Shown here: one piece after another, positions 21,399 through 32,100 of the stretch
How positions within the stretch are numbered: position 1 is the stretch's first letter
How the letters are laid out: each line of letters begins with the position of its first letter
Assembly: GCA_964019425.1 (NCBI GenBank)
Contig: OZ025813.1
Location: forward strand, 682,001 to 746,000
Direction of reading: 5' to 3'
From: Flectonema sp. DT1601
Lineage: Eukaryota > Euglenozoa > Diplonemea > Diplonemida > Diplonemidae
DNA: 64,000 nt
Made by a program: the position numbers and the translations under genes
Notes under the pieces: generated by a model
What the model saw: the letters and a program-made list of their open reading frames with translations, nothing else
Database searches by the model: none
What the model was told of the DNA's origin: nothing

Positions 21399-23540
21399 AT
21401 GCTTTCGTTGTTGGGATGCTTGTTAGTGGCGCAGTTGCGGTATGAGTTTTGGTTTGCGACTTCGGTCAACAGTATGCCATCAAACTTTAATGCACTGGGT
21501 CCCGCAGACGATACTGATTTAGATGTTTTAAACCAACTAGGCGGCAGGCTGACATGGATGAAGAGCAACGGGGTTAATGTACAACAGGACGATAATTTCT
21601 ACGTCAGGGTGAGGGGTGTCCTTATTGTTCCAACAACAAGAACGTATAGTTTTTCATTATCTTCAGACGATGGGACTCAGTTATTTTTTGACAACGTCCT
21701 CGCATGTGATCATAATGGTATCCATGGGATGTCACCATCTAAACCTTTTTCTTTTGCTTTAACTCAAGGTGAGCATGAAATAGAAATAAGATTATTTGAA
21801 GCAGTTGGAGGTCAGGGTCTTCAGCTTGCATGGGACGAGCCATTCTATAACACCGTGATCCCGATAAGCTCTTTGAAACCGTATCCAACAACGCCTGTGC
21901 CAACGTTAGTTCCGACTGCGATACCGACGTTAGTTCCGACTTTGGTGCCAACACTAGTGCCAACACTAGTGCCAACATTAGTACCGACTTTGGTTCCGAC
22001 ACTCGTCCCTACGTTAGTTCCGACTTTAGTGCCAACACTAGTACCGACTTTGGTACCGACTTTGGTACCGACTCTGATTCCGACTACGATGCCAACGACT
22101 TTGGTGCCAACGCCGTTTCCGGGTGTTCCTGCAACGCTCACTCCTGCAGCTTTTCCTACTGCGATACCTGGAACCAATACACCTATCACAATAACAACAG
22201 CGACTCCGACATCAATTCCAACAAACATTCCAACATCTTCAAACCAAACACCAGTAGTGAGAACGAATGCTCCAGACTTCAACATTACTGAAGAACCACT
22301 GCAGGCTATTCATACTGAGTCACCTATTAGTATAGCAGCTGTTGAGTTAGATACTCACGAAAGTATCACAGTTCTGGCGGGACCGTCAGCCGTCTCCTCT
22401 CCGGTTGCAACACGTTTACTGACGTTGAGTGGAGCCTGTCATGCGAGTGGAACTCAAATAAAATATCCATACGTCCTTCACCCAACACAATGGACTATAA
22501 GAAACACTCAGTCATTTGGTTTAGTAATTGGTAATTTAACGATAATAACTGCTTTTGCTATTCTCTCAATAGTCGCTTTGCAGATAGCTCGCTCTGGAGG
22601 AGTTCATTGCTTCCCAAACTTCTTCTACGGATTAGACACTCAGGGGTTCTTACGAATTCCGTCTGCTCCACTTATCCTGTTTAGATTCTTCTATCAAGGG
22701 TTATCGTTAGCTGGATTTGATTTATTATTTCATCCTTTTCATGGAGTTGGTGATGTTCTGTTGGGAGGAGCGACAACGATTGTGTGCATAGCAGTTCCTG
22801 TTGTAGTAATGTTCCAGGTTAAGATTGGTGTTCCTAAACATGGACTCTACAGAATTGATCCGACGAGAAACTCACTTGAAAAGGTCCTTCTAGGACCTGG
22901 TGAGTGGGTCTCTCGAACTAAGCATTGTCACTGGGTGAATAGATTCCGAACAGCAGTACTTCGATATCATGAAAAAACTTCGTACTTTGATGTTATTCAA
23001 TACAGTTCTATGATGGCAGTGTCTGCTGTGTCCGTATTGCGTGCTGAATCACAGTACCAATGCGGACATATCAAACTAGCTTCAGCATTTATTATGTTGA
23101 TAATGCTTTGCATAGAGGGATTCTTACTCCCATATGCAGCTAGAGGAGATAACGTTATCAGTTTTGTTATTCTTGGTCAGCAGTTTGTCTCCTTAACACT
23201 CATGGCGTTAAGTTATTATATATTTAAAGAAGAAGGATGGATGTTGTACGTTTCATCACAGCTGTTCTTTGTTGCTGTTATCGTCTTGGCTGTTGTCGCA
23301 ATCATAGATGTTATTTGCGAGATCTTTATCATAGTCACAAACCGAAGACAGGCTTTACAAGATGCTCAATGGTCCGAAGCGTCTATTGATGCCGTTTCTA
23401 ACGAAAAGACATCTGCTCTTTTTACGATCCCAAACAATTCGATGCTCTGGTCTGGTGATACTATGCTTAACCTATTAGCACCAAGTCAATCACCTAATTC
23501 TGTTGGGAGTACTTATTCTCAGTCATCAATGAAACTATAA
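21399..23540 (+). CDS. PA14-domain multi-membrane surface protein (paralog 2), 713 aa
   Basis: Same architecture as the gene at 15704: signal peptide (MLSLLGCLLVAQL), PA14 domain (about 14-150, with YSFSLSSDDGT), Thr/Pro linker, then a multi-helix membrane block and cytosolic tail. The linker differs entirely: it is a run of LVPT tetrapeptides encoded by 12-bp tandem repeats. The middle of the membrane block (22409-22870) is nearly identical in DNA to 16689-17145, whereas the PA14 domains and last helices are only moderately similar. The pair most likely arose by tandem duplication and was partly homogenised since. A role in surface recognition is inferred from the domain order. Confidence 0.85.
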   Translation: MLSLLGCLLVAQLRYEFWFATSVNSMPSNFNALGPADDTDLDVLNQLGGRLTWMKSNGVNVQQDDNFYVRVRGVLIVPTTRTYSFSLSSDDGTQLFFDNVLACDHNGIHGMSPSKPFSFALTQGEHEIEIRLFEAVGGQGLQLAWDEPFYNTVIPISSLKPYPTTPVPTLVPTAIPTLVPTLVPTLVPTLVPTLVPTLVPTLVPTLVPTLVPTLVPTLVPTLVPTLIPTTMPTTLVPTPFPGVPATLTPAAFPTAIPGTNTPITITTATPTSIPTNIPTSSNQTPVVRTNAPDFNITEEPLQAIHTESPISIAAVELDTHESITVLAGPSAVSSPVATRLLTLSGACHASGTQIKYPYVLHPTQWTIRNTQSFGLVIGNLTIITAFAILSIVALQIARSGGVHCFPNFFYGLDTQGFLRIPSAPLILFRFFYQGLSLAGFDLLFHPFHGVGDVLLGGATTIVCIAVPVVVMFQVKIGVPKHGLYRIDPTRNSLEKVLLGPGEWVSRTKHCHWVNRFRTAVLRYHEKTSYFDVIQYSSMMAVSAVSVLRAESQYQCGHIKLASAFIMLIMLCIEGFLLPYAARGDNVISFVILGQQFVSLTLMALSYYIFKEEGWMLYVSSQLFFVAVIVLAVVAIIDVICEIFIIVTNRRQALQDAQWSEASIDAVSNEKTSALFTIPNNSMLWSGDTMLNLLAPSQSPNSVGSTYSQSSMKL
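21895..22090 (+). repeat. 12-bp in-frame tandem repeat (LVPT units)
   Basis: About sixteen imperfect 12-bp units encode (T)LVP tetrapeptides, with synonymous differences between neighbours, making an extended, probably O-glycosylated stalk. Long antisense frames over this stretch are repeat shadows. Confidence 0.9.
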
Positions 23541-23676
23541 CTTAAAAATAGTCTTCCGTATTCTGTTACCTTTTTTTTTTTTTTCCCCCTTCGTTTTTTT
23601 TCTTTTTTTTGTTGTTTCTTGCATGAATCTACTTTGTCTTCCCTTCCCCACTCTCTTGCATCAGTTCATGCCGTTA

Positions 23677-23717
23677 ACCTAAAAGCCTCTGACCGACAGA
23701 ACAATGTAGGTAAGGGA

Positions 23718-23748
<31 letters not shown>

Positions 23749-23800
23749 AAAAGGATTGGCTTCGAGGACACACGAAGATAACGGTGTGGCTCTTTTAGGT
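23677..23800 (+). rRNA. Isolated fragment of cytosolic LSU (28S) rRNA, domain IV region
   Basis: The segment GCCTCTG...GAACAATGTAGGTAAGGGAA, then GTCGGCAAACTAGATCCGTA and ACTTCGGG...AAGGATTGGCT, matches the near-universal eukaryotic 28S core upstream of the expansion before the AACTTAGAACTGG region. Extra A residues interrupt two conserved runs, so it may be decayed. However, a 9-bp closing helix not expected by chance, ACCTAAAAG (23677-23685) with CTTTTAGGT (23792-23800), frames the conserved part as a self-contained module. The rest of the LSU gene is absent around it. It is either an rRNA pseudogene or a scattered rRNA piece. Confidence 0.8.
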
Positions 23801-25581
23801 GGAAGAGTCTGCGAAGGGACGATAAAGTGTCAGCTTAGATCTCACTAAGACATTAAACGAATACTGGATTGGGCATCTACGCTTATTACAACTTTCAGTG
23901 TCTATTGATAGCGTGTAGTGAGTATCTGTGCAAATAATAATTCGTCGTAATTAAATTCGTTTTTTGTGTCTGTTGAAACTACCATCGGAAAATGTCTTTC
24001 CTTAAAAAGTATTCAGACAAGTTGGTGGGGTTATGTTTTCTATTTACTACATTTTGTTGTTAGTAAGAAAGGGTCTCATCTTCAGTGTTGGATGAATGGA
24101 AATAATACGACAATTTTCTGACAGTGAGAACCATTTGATTCTACTCTTTTGTCTTTCCTTTTTGTATGCTCAATTATGTGTTTTATTTGATCGACGTCTT
24201 TCCTCTTATTGCAGTATCTAGTCGAGTCAATACTTCCTAATCTATAGTACAGGTATTAACTTGCTTTCGATTTTATTTATTGGGATCCAGCAAGCCACGA
24301 TGTTCATTATTTGCTCTTGTGTGGTGATGAGGAAAGTCACGCGCGAGTCAGATGAGAATTAATGTACGAAATCTGAAACTCGCATGACTTCGTTTGTTTC
24401 GAAGACAAGCCAACAACTAAAAAAACTAAAAAAAGAAGGAAATTGTTTTTATTGTTTGTTAGAATATGTAAAGAGATGAAAGTAAAGTTTCCAAACGTGA
24501 TTAAATGTCACTTTTCTCTTGTTCTTTTTTAGAGATTCTTCAGTTTTTCACTGACATATACTTCAGTCCTGTAAGAATGTCTGCACTATGTTTGTGATAA
24601 TTCACAGACAGTGGTTGCCAAGTGACCTGATCAAAAACAATTAGATTGATAAATATAATACGCTGGTAAAGAAAATGTAAAACAAGGGGAACACATGGTT
24701 TTCCTTCAACACGAATATTATTCTTGTTTGCATTATGCGATTCACGTTAAAGTTGCCAGGTGTGTTTTGTGTGTTGCTTCTTCAAGGCAATATTTAACAG
24801 TAGAAATAAAACGCTTTTTTTTTTTTTTTTTTTTTTTTTTTTTCTCTTCTTTCTTACAGTTTTCTAAGTAACATCTTTCTTGAATGGTAGTTTTTTTTTT
24901 GCTGTTTTTTTCTTATAACTCTTTCTTTCTGTGAGTCCCTTCACATTGAGAGAGTGTTATATTTCACTATATCAGGTTGGTCAGGTTCGTGCCCCATCTT
25001 TTTCTAAACCTAACCGTATTCTACGAGCACCATCGAAAAGTAGAACTTTACAACAATGAACAAATATCACCACACGGATGATTATTTGAACAATGACTCA
25101 ACAGAGAAATCCACCAGTTTGCGGATTCTGATTCTGTTGATTACTCAAAAGAAATAACAGCCGCATTTATTTTTTAAACAAAGAATGGTTTATGATGATG
25201 TCGCTATACCTGTTCACTTCCATCTGCTTTGATTTAATTATTGACCAATTTGACAGAATACTATTATCGTAGTCATATTTGAGAGAATCCATTTAGTAGG
25301 CTGCTGACGGTTGAAGAGATAGAACTCGGCTGATCAAAAGCAACTCTATCTACTTGTCAGGGGATCTTTCTGGTTTTGTATGATTGCATTGGTTGATCAG
25401 ACAACTCTAACTAACTCGAGTTGGATGTTTTCATTTTTAACTATTAGTATTCAGAGTCTCGTCATAGAAACAATGTGTCGCTCAGCCTGGTTGGCTCTGC
25501 GTCACACCCCCACCTTCCTTCGATAGTTGGTAGTATTTCGTCTTCTTATGTTGTTATTGTTGTTCGATCATTGTTGTATTT

Positions 25582-25612
<31 letters not shown>

Positions 25613-25877
25613 CAACGTTGAATTCTATCTTCCTTTATGATGTTCTTTCTGGAATCTTACGTTCTTTTAGTTTGAAGCAATTGCAAGCAGTAGTTTTTTT
25701 TCCTCTCTCTCTTTTTTTTTGTTTTTTTGTTCTTTTCTTTTGTGTTGTTGCGAAAGACTTCAAATCCTTGGGTGGAGTTAATTGTTTTCCGTAAGGTTTC
25801 TGTCTTGTCGTTCAGTTTTGTTGTTTTCTTTTATCTCGGGTATTGTTTTTTTCTTCTCTCTCCATTCTTTTCTTTTC
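23801..25877. other. Intergenic region, 2.1 kb, no supported gene
   Basis: No frame longer than 60 codons until 25.7 kb, where the open frame is poly-Phe low complexity. Contains an imperfect 20-bp inverted repeat at 24334-24390 (AAGTCACGCG... against ...CGCATGACTT) with a short loop, possibly a hairpin or MITE remnant. Its first ~100 nt could extend the LSU fragment, but conservation is lost. Confidence 0.5.
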
Positions 25878-27818
25878 CCCCCCGTTCGTTATCATTTCAA
25901 TTCGTTTTTTTTCTTATTTACAGTTTTCTAAGTAACATTCAGCAATCATTCTTCAGAAACGACTACGTATCGGGTGTCTATTGCTGTAAGTTACCTGGAA
26001 AATAACTAACTAATTATTACTAGCTAATTCGAGAAGGGCAAACGCGATGAGTAGGACAGGCAGTGTCCCCCTTGCTTTCTTCGCTGAAGAGGGCTGGGGT
26101 AAGGGGAATGATCCGAAGAAAGATTGTTTTTAATCTTAGCCCCCGAAACCAACTTGTTTGTTGTCCTACGAAAAATTTTGCCTTTTTTTTTTTTTTTGAT
26201 TGACTGATAATTATTTAACTAACTAATTTTGATTGAATTTTTCCCGACCTTCTCCCCTTGTTTTTGACTGATAACCATTAACACTAACTTATTATTTCTT
26301 TTGTCTCGCGTAATCTCTGTTGATCAACGAGTGTGACTTCAATGTATTCAAACTGTTACTCACGATCATAGCTCCCCATAAAAAGAAACACGGGAGCATA
26401 TATATATCTTCATATGGACTTTTGTTTTAACTAACAAGATAACACACACCCCAGGATTGGGTCATATATCTCAGCAGTTTTAGGAATCCCGGAGAGCCAC
26501 AAGGTTCTCTGTGAGCGTCCTTAACTATTCGGAGTTATGTTGGACTCGCTTAAACTAATTACCAAAATAAAAAAACTCAGTAAACAATAATTACGGGATG
26601 GAGAAAGTAGAGCGACGACTATCCATGTATGAGATCATGTTTTTTTTTTCTTCTCAATCTCAGCCGTTTATTGAAAAAAGTTAAGGGGTGTACAACCATT
26701 GAAATTTTCTGTTTTTTTTCAAATTTTTCCCTTCTTTTTTTTTTAGTGCCTACAAACCCATTGTTCGGTAAGAAGAGAATAGTGGTAACTAGGGTTTGCA
26801 AAAGTGTGGATTTTACAATTTTTTTTTTTTTTTTTTTTAATGTCTGCTCGCGTGGGCGGTGGGTTTAGGTAGTCATTTGTTCCAGGTTATTCTACGTCTC
26901 TTATCGTCTGTGAGAGTCTCACGGTTTGCTGGTAGCGATATAACTGTTACCCCTGTTGAGCTTTTTTCCTGGCTCCTAGGCTTCGTAAATAAATAAATAA
27001 GTACTAAAAAAACCTTCATAAGGCTATCAAGTCCTTGGATGGAATAGCGGATCGTAGACAACTCTCTTGTTCACTAGATGTCGACCGATGGTGAAAAATC
27101 AACCTCTGAACCCCCTCCTTCGATACGTTAACCTCAACGATTTTTTCTTTTCTTTTGGAACACTTTTTTTTAAATTTCAGAGCAACCCTCCGAGGGTGCA
27201 TGTTATTAAATTTGGACCAATTTATTTATTTTTTTATTATAATCTTCGTTGACGTAGTCTGTCCTGTAAATAAATTCAACTTAGCAGTAATTATATTACT
27301 TACTTTGTTGATGCTAATTCAACCATCCAAACTGCGTCTTCGGAAACGGTTGCGGATTGGTTCCTCTGTTGCTGTGAATTGCCCTACAGTAACGTTGGCT
27401 TAAACATACTAATTAACGTGATATGTGGAACATCAGAATAATTTATTTTATCTTATTTTCTTTTTCCTCCAAATATAAATCCTTTTTTTAATAATCTTAC
27501 ATACAAACTACACGAAACCAGCTGTTGTTTGTGTTTGTTGTCTTACGAAAAAAAAAAAAAAAAAAAGAAAAATTCTTTGATTTGATTTGATTTTTGTTCT
27601 TTTGATTCACTCTTTTCTTTGAACGATCGAGGGAGTAAATAATAATTCAACTCTTCCCATATAAGAACCTCCAACTTTCTCTGGGATACTCAAATAGGGG
27701 TACAGTGTGCCGAAACTAATAAACTAATCCCCCTAGGGATTAGGTTTATCCTTCTCTCGTAGTATTGGGGATCCTCAGAGAACTTCACGGTTGATCACTT
27801 TGAATATAGGACCGCTTT
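25878..27818 (+). repeat. 1.94-kb direct repeat B, left copy
   Basis: Nearly identical to 33807-35745; I see one 2-bp difference (near 27775-27783) and otherwise a constant offset of 7,929. It starts in a C-run and ends at GAATATAGGACCGCT. In the left copy it is directly followed by repeat A; in the right copy it directly follows A. It contains a structured segment (26030-26185) where TAGGAC pairs with GTCCTA, flanked by GATGAG and CGAAA. Older diverged pieces of B also lie just beyond the right copy. No gene is recognised inside. Confidence 0.9.
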
Positions 27819-28126
27819 TATTTTTATTCTTTATTTCTTTTATTATTTTTGCAAAAATAGTTTTCTTTTTTTAATTTTCCTTTAATATTTATTTACCTTT
27901 GAAGTGTGAAGGAATACTATTTTAAGCTGTAACGGGCTACAGGGCATGGGGTGCTCAACCTGTAGTACGTGGCCCCCGAATCCCCATATTCGACAGCACA
28001 TATGGGATTTTCTATCGATACCAACTGTTGATTTCTTATATTGCAACCAGGTTTGGCCGAACCCTATTCTCGTTTTTGCCAGTTTCAAGTTGCTTTCCAT
28101 TTAATATTAGTATCAAGTTACCCCCC
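27818..28126 (+). repeat. Terminal direct repeat A, left copy
   Basis: Matches 33502-33812 nearly base for base, from TTTTATTTTTATTCTTTATT to AAGTTACCCCCC. A diverged relative of its middle part is at about 2028-2110. It probably forms the LTR-like end of the Penelope-like element. Confidence 0.9.
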
Positions 28127-29143
28127 TTATACATATACCCGGAGGACAATCATGCCTTCGTGTGGAGTATGTATCAAAATAAATGAATTGCATGGATTTG
28201 TATTTCATATTTTATTATACGCCTCATCCCTCCATAAAGTGTGAGGATTTGAACTAAACGGTAGCTTTTGTTACCTGTTTCTTTAAGGGCGTATCTTCGG
28301 TTGGTTATCGTTCGTTTGTTTGGAAGAAATTTGTTTTAAAGTTATAATCGTTTCTACTGTGTTTTTCAATAATAATTTGGTTGATTTTAAATGTTTATTT
28401 AGAGGCAGTTGCAGCTAAGAAGAGTATATACAATTCAAAGCTGTATACTTAGTCCTAAGTACCAATTGGTACTGAATAATTTGGCTGATTCGGAGTACAA
28501 ATGTACCGCCATGATGAATTACTATGAATTTTAATTGGAATTTGGGACACATAATATTATGTACCTTATTCAGAGATATGAGTACGAATTAATTTCGAGA
28601 TCTTCAACGAAGATTAAGTTTAAGTTTACTTCTTTATTTTTTTATTTTTTTAAAATGTTCAATAAATATTTATTGTCAACAACCGTCTTCCGTTCTGAGA
28701 TGGTTGTTCAGTACAGGGTTAGTCAATTCTCTCTTTTCTTTCTCTTTCTATTATCTTGTGTATTTGATGACCCGCTGTCGTAGATGGACACTATTGACTG
28801 ACTAATAGGAACACCGTCAGTAGGGTAGTCGTCTGCGGACTAGTAGGTTAGATCCCATATTAGATGAGGAGCAGTCATCAAGTGCTGCAGGGGTTTTAGG
28901 ATGAAGGTTTTGTGGCTGGGAAGTAGCCCTGACCCGACCTTCATCCCCTGCTTTCAATAATCCCCTGACAACCTTTTTCCCTTTCATTTCCTTAGCCTTC
29001 TTGAGAAAGCTTTAATCTCTTTTCATTATTTTTATTTAATTTTTACTATTTTTATTTTCTTAAAAAAGCAGTTTTAGGGTCAAGCTTCCCAAAAAAATAG
29101 TTAACTATTTTAGAGTTAACAGTTACCTTTATTAATAACACTC
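28127..29143 (+). other. Leader region of the Penelope-like element
   Basis: One kilobase between repeat A and the start codon, with no long frame. A strong stem lies at 28887-28951: GCAGGGG plus GATGAAGGT pair with ACCTTCATCCCCTGC around an inner GGCT/AGCC hairpin, leaving a small bulge. A TAGTC/GACTA hairpin lies just upstream near 28831-28847. These may be promoter, ribozyme or RNA-packaging features; none is identified with certainty. Confidence 0.5.
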
Positions 29144-32100
29144 ATGCAAAATTATAATTTATCCCAAAATACTTCACCTCCCAAATCCCAATTATCTTTA
29201 GCTCTTGACCATATACCGTTTGGAATTGCCAAATCAGTAGTTCGCAGAGCCAAAGATGAAAGTTCTGTTCACACTGTTGCATTTAAAGACCGGAAGATCT
29301 TAGAAAAGAACCAACGTAGAGATGATCAGTACGAAGTTTCATTAAAAGAAGCAAGACGAAAGTTTGAACAGAACTATTCAAAGAAGTTAAGGACAGCACG
29401 CCAACAACGTGGACTCTCTTTTGAAGCACAGCCTCAAGATTGTAAAGGTGTAATTTATGGTTTATTGTGTGAGAGAGGACATATCCGTTATGTTGGTCAA
29501 ACTTATAAAACTGCGAGAGATCGAGAAAAACAACACTGGAGCAATCGCTCAGTACAGGGGAAATGTACTCAACCATTATACAAATTCATACGTAAGAGAA
29601 AATATCCATTATTCCCAGTGACACTGGAAGTAATTAATGAACCCGACTTCCTGAAAAACAACAGTTTCCTATTCCGTAATATGGCTGACCCAGCCGAGAG
29701 GTTTTGGATCAGTCATTTCAAACCGCATTATAATATACTGGGAAAGAAGAAAGTACAAAATAACAAAAAAGCATCCACACGAACGAAAGTCCCGACGGAA
29801 AAGATAAAAAGAAGAAGACGGAAAAAGAATACTAACGAACCCCCTTCAAATTGGACGAAAATAAATAATGGTCGAGTGATCATCACTGATGTCGGACCGA
29901 ACCCAAAGTTTCGCCTATTCTATGGCTTAAGGAAACAACTACAGCATTTATGCAATCTTGAAGCACTTAATGTTGAAGTTATTAAAGACTGGTCTTTCAC
30001 AAGAATTTCACGAATGTTTCACTGGATCCGAAGATTTGCAAGTCACGAAGTGAAAGAAAATAATAAAATGCAAGCAATCATTGTAGCACTCAACGAGGCT
30101 CTTAAAATTAAAAGAGAAAGAAAAAAGAATCGTGTGGTTGATTGCCACTGGTTTTGTCTGAAGATGCTGCACCCTTGTGTGAAGAAAATGGACTTTAATG
30201 CAGTATTCATAAAAGAAAAGTATAAGAAGTTACTACCCTCTGGTTTACCTACCAAAACATCCTATGGACTCAGCAGAACTTTAGGATCGAAAATATTTAA
30301 CACAAATACGATTGAGTTAGAAAAGTCACCTCCACTAAATGATAAACAATGTCCTTGTTATCAATACAAAGAAGATAATTGTAATACCAAACATGTTGCA
30401 GGACATTGTTCTTCTTTGAAATGTAGTGATCAACTAAAAGAGGTACTAAAGTTAGGAATGCTTTACCGTATTCACTGTTCACAACATGAGATGACACAAG
30501 AACTTCATGAAGCAGCTGATAGATTTACCGAAAAAGTAACGAGATTCATGATTGGGACAACTAAAAGCGACAGAGAAGCAAACGCCGAAGTCTTAAATAG
30601 ATGGCTGAAGGAAGAATTCACTTCACAAATACAATTAAAACCCTTACCCAACGATGCAACTTTAGCAAAGTGTATGAGAGAATTAAAGGACCTAAAAAAA
30701 CATGTCCTATTCCTCCCAGTGGATAAAGCAAGACATGATTGCGCAGTAATGTGCAAAGCTTATTATTGTGAGCTATTGAAAAATGAAATGGAAAGTTACG
30801 AACAAGTAGAAAATGTATTAACAGACGGGTTAATGAAAACAAATAAGGAACTCAAATTTCCAAAAATCACTGGCGCAGTGCCGTACTTATATGGGATTTT
30901 TAAACTGCATAAGATCCCAGACATCCGCCTTAGATGGATTGCAGGTACTTCTGTCAACTGTGAAACTTTGATTGAGGAAACGAATGAACCTGACAAAGAG
31001 ACTGACGAATCAAAGAAGGTGACCAATACAAGAGAGAGAGTTTTTCGATCCAATGTAATGACACACGCTCAACAAGAACTTACTGGAATTATTAAGTTAA
31101 TACTGCTCACACTAAAATCAAAGGACCATATGGAATATGTAAAGACTGGTGTTAGAAAATATTTTATTGTTGACTCAGTAGATGAGGTAATACAACGGAT
31201 TAAATCCAACTACCCTGAATTTTTAAAATACGCTGAACCCAAAACTTATGACTTCACCACCATGTACAGCAACCTGAAGCATAAGGTACTTAAACGAAAT
31301 TGCAAAGAAGCAGTAGATGAAGCTTTTAGATTTTCCGGTAAGAAACATATTGCACGAAATAGCAGAGCACGTGGAAAGTCCAAGACTTTCTTTTTCACAG
31401 ACGGAGTTGATGCAAACACAAAGGAATACACTTCCGAAATGATTGGTAAACTAATTGACATGTGTATCGACTATTCTTTAATCCAACCGATTGGTAGTCA
31501 TCAATGCTACCGTCAAACGAAAGGGATACCCATGGGTGGTAATGCCTCCCCGCTTCTAGCTAACTTGTATTGTTATGCAGTTGAGAAGAAATTTATAGAA
31601 CAGTCAACTCTGGAAATTGCGAAGTCACATACTTTAACAGTAAGATATATTGATGATTTTTTATGCTGGGGGACAAAACCACCGCCGCAAAAGATGTACG
31701 GCATGGACTACAAAGATACCTCCCTAGATAGTAATGATGTGGTGTTTCTTGGTGCACGGATACGGGTCGAGGAAGACATTGCAAGGGAAGAAGTGAAAGT
31801 GAAAAAGAAATTTATTCGTCTCTCCGTTCATCGGAAAGAGTGGAACTTCAAACCTTTACAGTACGTGCATGCAGACTCCACGATGCCTGATTCCATACCC
31901 AAAGGTATAGTTAAAGGAGCGATGTATAGAGCCAGCATGATTTGTAACAACCTCTCTGACCTACTAATAGAGTTTGAATGGATAATTTATCGGATGATTA
32001 CTAGAAAATTTAAAAAGCATCACATATCAACCGGCTACAAGGAATTTTGTGACGAATTCTATGAAGAATATCCTTTTGTCAATAAAAGATGCATCAATCT

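Noticed and set aside
21739-22285. Long antisense frames over the second PA14 gene
   Set aside because: They are shadows of the 12-bp tandem repeat encoding the Thr/Pro linker.
26952-26963. CCTGTTGAGCTT, similar to LSU domain V
   Set aside because: Only 12-13 bases match, with unrelated surroundings in repeat B; chance is likely at this length.
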